In this document: positions 29,241 through 36,909 of the stretch, piece by piece
How positions within the stretch are numbered: position 1 is the first letter of the stretch
Layout of the letters: every line of letters starts with the position of its first letter
Assembly: GCF_002975405.1 (NCBI RefSeq)
Contig: NZ_PCPS01000007.1
Span: 96,147 to 160,146, forward strand
DNA: 64,000 nucleotides
Reading direction: 5' to 3'
Origin: Arthrobacter sp. MYb229
Lineage (GTDB): Bacteria > Actinomycetota > Actinomycetes > Actinomycetales > Micrococcaceae
Translations under genes and position numbers: made by a program
The notes under the pieces: generated by a model
What the model saw: the letters and a program-made list of their open reading frames with translations, nothing else
What the model was told of the DNA's origin: nothing
Database searches by the model: none

Positions 29241-31007
29241 GTGCGAAAAGTTATCTCCGTGATCGCGATCCTGCTTGGGGCCGTTGCCCTGGTGGTAGGG
29301 ATCGGACAGAAGACCTTTTGGGCTCCGCCCGAAACGGTCACCGCAAGCATGCCAGAATTTGAATCCGAGGCGCCGCTGACGGTTATCCAACCGTCGGTGC
29401 AGAATGCCAATGCCGAACCGGTGGAGCTGGTGATCAGCGGAGACGGCGAGTTCACCGCCTCGCTGGCGCGCAGCTACGACGTCGAGGCGTGGGTCGACAA
29501 CGCCTCCCATGTCGAGCTGACCGGCGTGGACCGCGAAAACCACCAGCTGGTCGCCGAACTGATCGACGGGGAGAAGAAGACCCCGAACCCGGCTGGCGAT
29601 GACCTGTTCTTCGACTCGCAGAAGGCCGATGGCACGATGACCTACCGCTGGACCGCGCCGGATAACGGCGACTGGTCGCTGCTGCTGGCCGCCGATGGCA
29701 CCAAGGCGGCGCCAACCGATATTTCGGTCACCTATGCCAACGACGATGCCATGCCATGGGCGCTGCCGCTGATCATCATCGGCGCGCTGCTGCTCGTCTT
29801 CGGTGTGGCCCTGCTGCTGATGCGCGTGATCAAGCCTTCCAAGCCTGCACGCCGCGGAGAAGCTGCCTCCCCGAGCGCCAAGGGCGGCTCGACCACGCAG
29901 AACTCGCTGGCCATGGCCGCGGTGCTCGCCTTGGCCGTGGGCGGGGTCAGCGTGCCGATGGCACCGTCGGAAGACAAGCCAGCCGAATCGGCCAAGGCAT
30001 CGGACTCCGCGAAATCCGAGGAATCGGAGAAAGCGGAGGAATCCAAGCCCGCCGACGACTCGAAGCCGGCCGACGAATCGACGTCCGCGGAAGCCGAACC
30101 CGATAGCTACCCGGTGCTCACCGAGGAGCAGCTGCAGCGGATCCTGGGCGACGTGGAGAAGCAGATCGGCAAGGCCGACGAGAAGAATACGAAGAAGGAC
30201 CTGGATGCCCGTACCTCCGGTGCCTTCAAGGACCTGCGCACCAAGCGCTACGACATCCTGAATGACGACATCAAGATCGCCAAGCCGCTGGCGCTGAAGA
30301 CCGCGGTGATTCGCTCGGCCGCCGTGCCAAATAGCTCCGAGGCGAAATTCCCGCGGGTGATCTCGGTGGTGACCGCAAAGGACTCGGATCCGGCCACCTT
30401 GCCGATGGCGTTGACCCTGAAGCAGGACAGCGCTCGCGAAAACTACAAGGTCAGCTTCGCCGCGCAGATGCTGCCGAACTCGACCTTCCCGGGCATCGCG
30501 GTGGGAGACCCCTCGATCCAGCAGCTGGGCAGCAATGCCGAAGGGCTGAAGGTCAAGCCGGAAGAGGCGCTCGATCAGCTCGCGGACGTGTTGACCAACG
30601 AGAAGTCCAAGCACAAGGGCAACTTCGCGGAATCCGAATTCATCAAGGCGATCCACTCGGGGCAGAAGAAGGAAAAGGAAGAAGCCAACGAGGCGAATGT
30701 GAAGTACTCGCGCTCGGTCAACAAGAAGGACACGCAGGTGATCTCCACCCCCGATGGCGGTGCGATCGTCACCGGCCGGCTGAACCAGAAGGCAGTATTC
30801 GAGCGCACCGAGGATGCAGATCCGCTGGAGAGCGCCGACGAGCTGACCAAGAAGTTGCTTGGATCGAGCACCTCTACCGGTAACGTAGAGATCACGTACG
30901 CCGAACCGGTGATGATGTACATCCCAGCGTCCGGCAATGACGACAAGATTCAGCTTGTCGCCAGCGAGGTAGTGTTGCTGAGCGTCAAGCAGGCGGAGGA
31001 GAACTAA
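29241..31007 (+). CDS. large membrane/extracellular protein, unrecognised (possibly DUF8094-like)
   Basis: 588 residues. Hydrophobic segments at about 4-24, 171-197 and 223-241 give two extracytoplasmic parts: a beta-rich domain of about 145 residues (25-170) and, after a Lys/Glu/Ser/Ala-rich linker (about 245-290), a C-terminal domain of about 300 residues. No enzyme motif recognised; no Cys in the C-terminal domain. The stop overlaps the start of the YbbN-like gene (TAATG), so the two are co-translated. GTG 29241 has AGGTGA upstream. I cannot assign a function; a surface protein linked to envelope protein quality control is a guess. Confidence 0.75.
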   Translation: MRKVISVIAILLGAVALVVGIGQKTFWAPPETVTASMPEFESEAPLTVIQPSVQNANAEPVELVISGDGEFTASLARSYDVEAWVDNASHVELTGVDRENHQLVAELIDGEKKTPNPAGDDLFFDSQKADGTMTYRWTAPDNGDWSLLLAADGTKAAPTDISVTYANDDAMPWALPLIIIGALLLVFGVALLLMRVIKPSKPARRGEAASPSAKGGSTTQNSLAMAAVLALAVGGVSVPMAPSEDKPAESAKASDSAKSEESEKAEESKPADDSKPADESTSAEAEPDSYPVLTEEQLQRILGDVEKQIGKADEKNTKKDLDARTSGAFKDLRTKRYDILNDDIKIAKPLALKTAVIRSAAVPNSSEAKFPRVISVVTAKDSDPATLPMALTLKQDSARENYKVSFAAQMLPNSTFPGIAVGDPSIQQLGSNAEGLKVKPEEALDQLADVLTNEKSKHKGNFAESEFIKAIHSGQKKEKEEANEANVKYSRSVNKKDTQVISTPDGGAIVTGRLNQKAVFERTEDADPLESADELTKKLLGSSTSTGNVEITYAEPVMMYIPASGNDDKIQLVASEVVLLSVKQAEEN

Positions 31008-31915
31008 TGACCGAACCACATATTCCCTCGGCGCGCGGAGCCATCGATTTAGGCTCCCTGGCCGCCCACGGCCCGCAGGCCACCGAGGAGAACGCACCCG
31101 GCGCGGCGGCTAGCTGGACGCTGACCCTGGACGAGGCCGCATTCCAGCAGTTTGTCGGGCTCTCCCAGCAGGTGCCGGCGATCGTCTCCCTGGGTTCGCC
31201 TCGGGTGCAGGTCTCCGCAGACCTCGATGCCGCGCTGAAAACCCTCGTGGATCGCCGCGCCGGCAAGATGGTGCTCGGCCTGGTGGACGCGGAGAAGTAC
31301 CCGAATATCGCCCAAGCGTTCAAGGCGGAGCAGATCCCGATGGTGATCGCGTTGGTCAACGGCCAGCCGGTCCCGCTCTTCCAAGGCCCGGCAGCTGCCG
31401 AGCAGATCGACCAGGTGCTCAACCAGCTGGCCGAACTGGGCGTGCAGCAGGGCTTGGCCGGGAGCGTTCCGGCGTTCTCCGGCGGAAGCGAAGAGCAGCC
31501 ATTGCCGCCGCTGCACCAAAAGGCGGTGGATGCGATCGACGCCGGTGACTACGCCGCCGCCGAGGCAGCCTACCTTGAGGCGCTCAACGAAAAGCCCAAC
31601 GATCAGGACGCCCAGGTCGGCGTCTACCAGGTGCGTTTGCTCTCCCGCACGCAGGCCCTGGAGCTGAACGAGGCGCGAGCCGCCGCGGCAGAAAACCCGG
31701 ATGATCTCACCGCGCAGCTGAACGTTGCGGATCTGGACCTGGTCGGCGGACATGTGGAAGACGCCTTCGCCCGGCTGGTCTCGCTGATCTCGCGGTTGGC
31801 CGATGAAGACCGCGAACGGATCCGCCGCCGGCTGATCGAGCTCTACGCGGTGATCGGCAACGCGGATCCGCGTGTGGCGGCATCGCGCCAGAAGCTGGCC
31901 CGCGTGCTGTTCTAA
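31007..31915 (+). CDS. thioredoxin-fold/TPR protein, YbbN (CnoX)-like
   Basis: 302 residues; an N-terminal thioredoxin-like domain (about 40-145, DEAAFQQFVGLSQQVPAIVSLGSPR) without the CXXC pair, then TPR-type helices (AGDYAAAEAAYLEALNEKPNDQDAQVG) and a C-terminal helical part ending KLARVLF. YbbN/CnoX proteins are chaperedoxins that hold oxidised clients; loss of CXXC suggests a holdase role only. Position near nucS matches Rv1324. Coupled to the upstream membrane protein by a one-base overlap. Confidence 0.85.
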   Translation: MTEPHIPSARGAIDLGSLAAHGPQATEENAPGAAASWTLTLDEAAFQQFVGLSQQVPAIVSLGSPRVQVSADLDAALKTLVDRRAGKMVLGLVDAEKYPNIAQAFKAEQIPMVIALVNGQPVPLFQGPAAAEQIDQVLNQLAELGVQQGLAGSVPAFSGGSEEQPLPPLHQKAVDAIDAGDYAAAEAAYLEALNEKPNDQDAQVGVYQVRLLSRTQALELNEARAAAAENPDDLTAQLNVADLDLVGGHVEDAFARLVSLISRLADEDRERIRRRLIELYAVIGNADPRVAASRQKLARVLF

Positions 31916-31931
31916 GCACCCGCAGCCCATG

Positions 31932-31974
31932 ACGGCCCACTTTCATTGCTCAGGCGATGAAAGTGGGCCGTTTT
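31932..31974 (+). terminator. rho-independent terminator
   Basis: Perfect 15-bp stem (31932-31946 with 31957-31971), 10-base loop, then TTTT. Ends the membrane-protein/YbbN-like operon. Confidence 0.93.
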
Positions 31975-32055
31975 AATCTGCCCGGATGCTCCTACGACGG
32001 GCCTGGGCTGCGAGATTAACTCCAAAGGATGATGCGTCTTGACTTGGCAGGTTGA

Positions 32056-32061
32056 TATTCT
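32056..32061 (+). promoter_or_regulatory. -10 box (TATTCT) before the ABC exporter operon
   Basis: TATTCT ends 6 bases before ATG 32068; no ribosome binding site. Consistent with leaderless transcription. Confidence 0.5.
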
Positions 32062-32067
32062 CGACAC

Positions 32068-32826
32068 ATGAATAGCATGGCGCTCGAAATAAGGAACCTT
32101 GCCAAGCAATTTGGTGACAAGGTGGCGGTGAACAATGTCAGCCTCCAGGTGCCCGCCAAGTCCTTCTATGGACTAGTCGGACCCAATGGTGCAGGCAAAA
32201 CGACGATGCTTTCAATGGCGACCGGATTGCTGCGCCCGGATCAGGGCAGCGCGCTGGTCAACGGGGTGGACATCTGGGCGGAGCCGCACACCGCCAAGCG
32301 GACCCTGGGCGTGCTCGCCGACGGGGTGCGCCAATTCGACCGGCTGACCGGCCGGCAGCTGGTGACCTACGCCGGCCTGCTGCGCGGCATGGACCGCGAG
32401 GAGGTCACCACGCGCACCGAAGACCTGCTGCGCGTGATGGATTTGAGCGCGGACGGCGACAAACTCGTCGTGGACTACTCCGCGGGCATGACCAAGAAGA
32501 TTTCGCTGGCGACCGCGATGATCCACTCGCCGAAGCTGCTGGTGCTCGATGAGCCCTTCGAAGCGGTGGACCCGGTTTCCGCGGCGAATATCCGCGACAT
32601 CCTCAACGACTACGTCGCCTTCGGCGGCACCGTGATCGTTTCTTCGCACGTGATGGACCTGGTCCAGCGTATGTGCTCGCATGTGGCGGTCATCGACGGC
32701 GGCGTGCTCAAGGCCTCGGGCACGGTGGACGAGGTACGCGACGGGATGTCCTTGGAGGACCGCTTCGTCGATCTGGTCGGCGGCCGTGGCACAAGTGAAG
32801 GGCTGTCATGGTTGCGTACATCCTAA
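32068..32826 (+). CDS. ABC-2 type exporter ATP-binding protein
   Basis: 252 residues. Walker A GPNGAGKTTM near 36-45, Q-loop region, signature VDYSAGMTKKISLATAM (degenerate: SAGM in place of SGGQ), Walker B LLVLDEPFEAVDP and switch His in VSSHVMD. Works with the following permease, whose start overlaps by 19 bases. Substrate unknown; this type often exports peptides or drugs. Start ATG 32068 follows a TATTCT box by 6 bases. Confidence 0.9.
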   Translation: MNSMALEIRNLAKQFGDKVAVNNVSLQVPAKSFYGLVGPNGAGKTTMLSMATGLLRPDQGSALVNGVDIWAEPHTAKRTLGVLADGVRQFDRLTGRQLVTYAGLLRGMDREEVTTRTEDLLRVMDLSADGDKLVVDYSAGMTKKISLATAMIHSPKLLVLDEPFEAVDPVSAANIRDILNDYVAFGGTVIVSSHVMDLVQRMCSHVAVIDGGVLKASGTVDEVRDGMSLEDRFVDLVGGRGTSEGLSWLRTS

Positions 32827-34373
32827 AGCTGAAGCTGCGGCTGCTGGCCAACGGCTTCAAGCGCAGCCCGTGGCAGCTGGCGGGCGTGATCATCGGTGGG
32901 CTTTACGCGCTGGGCATGGTGGTGATGCTGTCGCTGGCCATGTGGTTTAGCGCCGACAACTTAGAGGCGCGCGGCTGGGTGAGCGTGCTGGTCGGTTCGG
33001 TGATTGTGCTCGGTTGGGCGGTGATCCCGCCGATGATCACCGGTGTGGACCTGACCCTGGAGCCACAGCGCTTCGTCCACTTCGGCATCGAGGCCAAGAC
33101 GTTGGCCCGCGGGCTGATCCTCGCCGGGTTCATCTCGGTTCCGGCCTTTCTGACGATGCTTGCGGTGCTGGGCTTTTCCACGATCTGGCGACTGGATCCA
33201 TTGGCGCTCATCGTTGGGCTGCTCTGTGCGATCGGCACCTGGGTGATGGCGATTCTGCTCTGCCAGTACCTGACGATCATGGCCACCGCGCTGCGCGCCA
33301 AGCGCCGTTTCCGCGAGCTGTCTTTCGGTGTGCTGTTCTTGCTGTTGATCAGCCTGGGCCCGATCATCACCACGATCGCCACCAACGTCGAATCGATCTT
33401 CGACCTGCTGATCCCCGCCACCAAGGTCCTTGCGTTCACCCCGCTCGGTGCCTTTGCAGCCGTGCCAAATGACTTTGCCACCGGTCAGTTCGCGGCCTTG
33501 GGGCTGCACCTTGCGTTGGCGCTGGTCTACCTGGCCGGGCTGTATCTCTTGCTGACCCGAGCCACCGGCAAGGCCACGGTCACTCCGCCGGCCGCGCAGC
33601 GTGCATCGAGCGCGAAGGGATTGGGGTTCTTCAAAATCACCCCGGCTACGCCCAGCGGCGCGGTGGCCGCGCGCGCCCTGACCTATTGGTTCAAAGACCC
33701 GCGCTATGCGTTGAGCGTGATCATGGTGCCGATGCTCCCGATCATCTTCTACTTTGCCAGCGGAACCACGGGAAACTACTCCATGATGCTGCTGCTCGGT
33801 CCGTTGATCGGCATTCTGATGGGTTTCTCGATCTCCGCGGATGTCTCCTATGACAACACCGCCTTTGCGCTGCATGTGCTCACCGGTGTGACGGGCAAGG
33901 ACGATCGTTTGGGCCGCGTGCTGGCGTGCTTTGCACTGGTCATCGTGCCGCTGATCCTGGCCGCGGTCTTGCCGGCCTCGCTGACCGGTCAGCCGTGGCG
34001 TATTCCCGGCGATCTGGGAATGTCCTTAGGAGCGTTCCTGATTGCGTTGGGCGTCGCCTCGATCGCTTCGGCGCGGTACACCTACGCGGTGCCGCTGCCT
34101 GGGGACAATCCGATGAAGACTCCGCCAGGCAATGGTGCCCGCGTGGCGCTGACTCAGCTGGCGACCTTTGGCATCATGGGTGTGCTGCTGATTCCAACGC
34201 TGGTGCCATATATCTTCGGTTGGGTGACTCAATCGATGCTGGCCGGATACATTACCGTCGCGGTCGGCCTGATCACCGGTTCCATCATGCTGTTCCTTGG
34301 GATCAGGATTGGCGGCAAGACCATGGACGCGCGTCAGCCGGAGCTGATGCAAGCGGTGCTGGTCAACCGCTAG
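32808..34373 (+). CDS. ABC-2 type exporter permease
   Basis: 521 residues with about 12 hydrophobic segments; two similar halves each starting with an amphipathic region (KLKLRLLANGFKRSPWQLAG and LTYWFKDPRYALSVIMVP). It forms the membrane part of the exporter with the upstream ATPase. No specificity motif recognised. Followed by a very strong terminator. Confidence 0.85.
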   Translation: MVAYILKLKLRLLANGFKRSPWQLAGVIIGGLYALGMVVMLSLAMWFSADNLEARGWVSVLVGSVIVLGWAVIPPMITGVDLTLEPQRFVHFGIEAKTLARGLILAGFISVPAFLTMLAVLGFSTIWRLDPLALIVGLLCAIGTWVMAILLCQYLTIMATALRAKRRFRELSFGVLFLLLISLGPIITTIATNVESIFDLLIPATKVLAFTPLGAFAAVPNDFATGQFAALGLHLALALVYLAGLYLLLTRATGKATVTPPAAQRASSAKGLGFFKITPATPSGAVAARALTYWFKDPRYALSVIMVPMLPIIFYFASGTTGNYSMMLLLGPLIGILMGFSISADVSYDNTAFALHVLTGVTGKDDRLGRVLACFALVIVPLILAAVLPASLTGQPWRIPGDLGMSLGAFLIALGVASIASARYTYAVPLPGDNPMKTPPGNGARVALTQLATFGIMGVLLIPTLVPYIFGWVTQSMLAGYITVAVGLITGSIMLFLGIRIGGKTMDARQPELMQAVLVNR

Positions 34374-34386
34374 ACAGCAAACCCTG

Positions 34387-34441
34387 CAACGCCCGCATCA
34401 ACCGGGTCGGATTTTCTCCGACCCGGTTGATGCGGGCGTTG
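34387..34441. terminator. bidirectional terminator
   Basis: Perfect 25-bp stem (34387-34411 with 34417-34441) with loop TTTTC, between the convergent ABC permease and DUF222-HNH genes. One of the longest perfect hairpins in the window. Confidence 0.92.
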
Positions 34442-34532
34442 TCTTAACTCACGAACTAACCGAATTGATGCCCTGGTCTCCTGCGCCTTGCGCGGTCACG
34501 GTCGTGGGCGGAGTTCTCCCGCTCACCGGTGG

Positions 34533-36332
34533 CTAGTCCCAATACGTATTACGCCGCGGCTGCTGCTCCGGATCAACATGCTTCGGCAAAATCACATGCG
34601 GCAACCCATCCACCAACACCACCTGGATCCGCCCCGCATCGGCATCCATATGCGCACCACGGCACAAAGCCCCCAAATTGCCCAGCTTCGTCTCCCCGCC
34701 CTTCCACCACGGATCAATATGGTGGAACTCCACCTTCTCTGGCGGCTCCGTGCAGCCGGGCACAATGCACCCGCGATCGCGGGCCAGCACCGCCCGCTTG
34801 AGCTTCTCCGGCACGATGCGTTGGGCTCGGCCGTAGTCGAGCAGTTCGCTCTTCGAGTTGAACACCGCCGGTATGATCTCGGCCTGGCACAAGAGCCGTC
34901 TTAGCTCTCCGGGCGGCAGATGCACCCCGTGCGCGGTCCGCGCATCCCCGGCAGCCAAATCCTGCAGGTTCTCCAGCTTCAGATGCACGATCACCTCGGG
35001 CCGGATCCGCGCCCCTCCACCAGCAGTGGTGGTGGTGGTGGTGAGGATGTCCAGCAGCGCGTTCAGCGCCCGTTCGGGCACGGTGGCGATGGTTTCGGTC
35101 TCTTCGGGGTCCCAGCGCGCTTCGTTGCCCACCCCTTCGGGAAGGAAATCCGGGAAGCCCGGACCCGATGCGGCTTTGGTGCCGGCTTCCGGTGAAGGGG
35201 CTTCACGATCTGCAGCGCTTTGAGTGTCAGCGACAACGGCTTCCGGTACCACCGGATCGTTCGCAAGATCGGCGTCCGCTGTGGAACTGTTTGGCTCCGC
35301 GTCCTTGTCGGTGCCGTTTTGTTCGCCGCTGGTCGGGTCGATGGTGCCGGATGCTTCTGCTTCGTCGTGGGACGGTGCAGGGTCACCGGGGTTCGTGCGC
35401 ACCGCCTGCCCCACCCGGGTACGCGGATTATTGGCCTGCGCGATCAACGAATCGAGCACCTCGCCCTCCAACGTGCTCACCCGCAAGAGGAACTCCCGGC
35501 TCAGCGCATTGCGCACCGGCAACGCATACAACCCGCGCCGCACCGACGCTTTGGTCGCGGTGCCCGGCGTGGTGGCGGCGCTGCTGATCAGCTGCGTCAC
35601 GTGCTTCTCGGCTTCCTTCACGCTCTGCGCCCCGCGCAGCACGTCGGCGGCGTGTTCTTCCACCGCCCGCCCGTCAGCATGGCGCAGTGTTGGTTCGGTG
35701 CCGGTGCCGGTGCCTTCGAAGGTCAGGTCCTTCGGTTCGCGTTTGGCCAGCTTGCGGCTGGTCTCCTGCACGAGGGACGGATGCAGCACCGGGGTTCTGG
35801 TGGGGTCCGGGGTGGTGAACAGTGCACCGAGGTGGGTGAAGCGCGGCGGGACCGACTGGCCTGCCGGGTTCCGGCGGCCGATGAGGTCACTGGCGTCCTG
35901 GACGAGGCCGGCCGCTTCGGCATAGGGCAGGTGCAGCCAAGACGCGAGCAGGGCGGCGGGGTCCAGGAAGCTGGGCCGCCCGGTGCAGCGCTGCGCGTCC
36001 CGGCTGGTGTCGGCGCCGGTGGTACGCAGTGCGTCCAGTTCCTCCGTGTGGAGGGTGTGGGCGTTGGTGGCCGCGAGGCGGTCCGCGGCGGTCACGCGCA
36101 TGCGGGCGGCTTCATCGGCCAGCGCTTGTCCGGCAGAAGCCAGTTCCAGGGCGAGGCGTGGGTCCTCGGTGCCGGCCAGGTGTTCGCGCAGGGTGCTAAG
36201 CAGCTGTGTGGTGCCGGTGAACAGGGCCCGCAGGTCGGTGCCCGCCAGGCTCGGGGACAAGCCCGGGCCGGTGAGCTCGGTGAGCTCCCGGTCCAGCTGG
36301 CTGAGGGTGTCCCCGAGGGCGGTGGTGTTCAT
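34533..36332 (-). CDS. DUF222 and HNH endonuclease domain protein (13E12-like family)
   Basis: 599 residues from ATG 36332. N-terminal DUF222 helical domain (about 20-330), a Ser/Glu/Asp-rich low-complexity stretch (about 330-410), then a second helical part and a C-terminal HNH nuclease with C-IVPGC-TEPPEKVEFHHIDPWWKGGETKLGNLGALCRGAH (zinc Cys pairs and HH). Such genes occur in many copies in Arthrobacter relatives and resemble mycobacterial REP13E12 ORFs; role unproven. The longer frame from 36671 is rejected because it overlaps the divergent DUF3039 gene. CATACT lies 7 bases before ATG. Confidence 0.85.
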   Translation of the reverse strand: MNTTALGDTLSQLDRELTELTGPGLSPSLAGTDLRALFTGTTQLLSTLREHLAGTEDPRLALELASAGQALADEAARMRVTAADRLAATNAHTLHTEELDALRTTGADTSRDAQRCTGRPSFLDPAALLASWLHLPYAEAAGLVQDASDLIGRRNPAGQSVPPRFTHLGALFTTPDPTRTPVLHPSLVQETSRKLAKREPKDLTFEGTGTGTEPTLRHADGRAVEEHAADVLRGAQSVKEAEKHVTQLISSAATTPGTATKASVRRGLYALPVRNALSREFLLRVSTLEGEVLDSLIAQANNPRTRVGQAVRTNPGDPAPSHDEAEASGTIDPTSGEQNGTDKDAEPNSSTADADLANDPVVPEAVVADTQSAADREAPSPEAGTKAASGPGFPDFLPEGVGNEARWDPEETETIATVPERALNALLDILTTTTTTAGGGARIRPEVIVHLKLENLQDLAAGDARTAHGVHLPPGELRRLLCQAEIIPAVFNSKSELLDYGRAQRIVPEKLKRAVLARDRGCIVPGCTEPPEKVEFHHIDPWWKGGETKLGNLGALCRGAHMDADAGRIQVVLVDGLPHVILPKHVDPEQQPRRNTYWD

Positions 36333-36384
36333 GGGTTCGAGTATGCGCCCGGACAAACAGGGGGTGGGCGTGCGGAGCGCGGAC

Positions 36385-36393
36385 TGTGGATAA
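36385..36393 (-). promoter_or_regulatory. DnaA box (perfect consensus)
   Basis: TTATCCACA on the minus strand, a perfect DnaA-box consensus, in the 286-bp divergent region between the DUF222-HNH and DUF3039 genes. A second box, TTGTCCACA, lies at 36557-36565 in the same orientation. Confidence 0.45.
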
Positions 36394-36556
36394 GCCTCCG
36401 CGCAATTGGGCGCGCAGACACACCCGGTGGCATCGGAGGTTTGGAAGGCAGCGAGCTCAAGTGGGTGGGACGCCGGCGAGGGGAGGCAAAAGCGCTGGTT
36501 GTGCGGGTATTCATGCGCGTCCTGCCGGGGCAGCAGACGAGTCAAGGGGATGGCAG

Positions 36557-36565
36557 TGTGGACAA
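36557..36565 (-). promoter_or_regulatory. DnaA-box-like 9-mer
   Basis: TTGTCCACA on the minus strand, the variant favoured in high-GC actinobacteria, 172 bp from the perfect box at 36385. Confidence 0.4.
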
Positions 36566-36605
36566 GCTCCCATCGTCGAGGGTGCCGTGCTGCGCCGTGG
36601 CGTAC

Positions 36606-36611
36606 TAGAAT
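36606..36611 (+). promoter_or_regulatory. -10 box (TAGAAT) for the leaderless DUF3039 gene
   Basis: TAGAAT ends 7 bases before ATG 36619, which has no ribosome binding site. Confidence 0.5.
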
Positions 36612-36618
36612 TGGTGGC

Positions 36619-36870
36619 ATGGTGGAACAGTCTGAAGAAACCCGTGGTGGAACATCAACGATCGAACGCACGGAGACGACGCATGGCGTCGAGGCCGGCG
36701 ATCATGAGCGCTTTGCGCACTATGTGCAGAAGGAAAAGATCATGGAGTCGGCGTTGTCCGGCGAGCCGGTGATCGCGCTGTGCGGCAAGGTGTGGACGCC
36801 GGGCCGTGACCCGAAGAAGTTCCCGGTCTGCCCCGAATGCAAGGAAATCTACGAATCCATGATGGGTTAA
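36619..36870 (+). CDS. DUF3039 protein
   Basis: 83 residues, acidic N-terminus then HERFAHYVQKEKIMESALSGEPVIALCGKVWTPGRDPKKFPVCPECKEIYE. Three cysteines (ALCGK and CPEC) form a likely zinc-binding knuckle. DUF3039 is an actinobacterial family of unknown function, here as elsewhere next to a superfamily II helicase, so a shared nucleic-acid role is plausible. ATG 36619 chosen because of the TAGAAT box and because upstream in-frame sequence is unrelated. Confidence 0.85.
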   Translation: MVEQSEETRGGTSTIERTETTHGVEAGDHERFAHYVQKEKIMESALSGEPVIALCGKVWTPGRDPKKFPVCPECKEIYESMMG

Positions 36871-36909
36871 GTAGCGGGACAACCAGCAGGAACCATCGGG
36901 AAAAGGTAA

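Noticed and set aside
32041..32061. TTGACT followed by TATTCT before the ABC exporter as a full promoter
   Set aside because: The spacer is only 11 bases; the TATTCT box is kept, the TTGACT is not counted as its -35.
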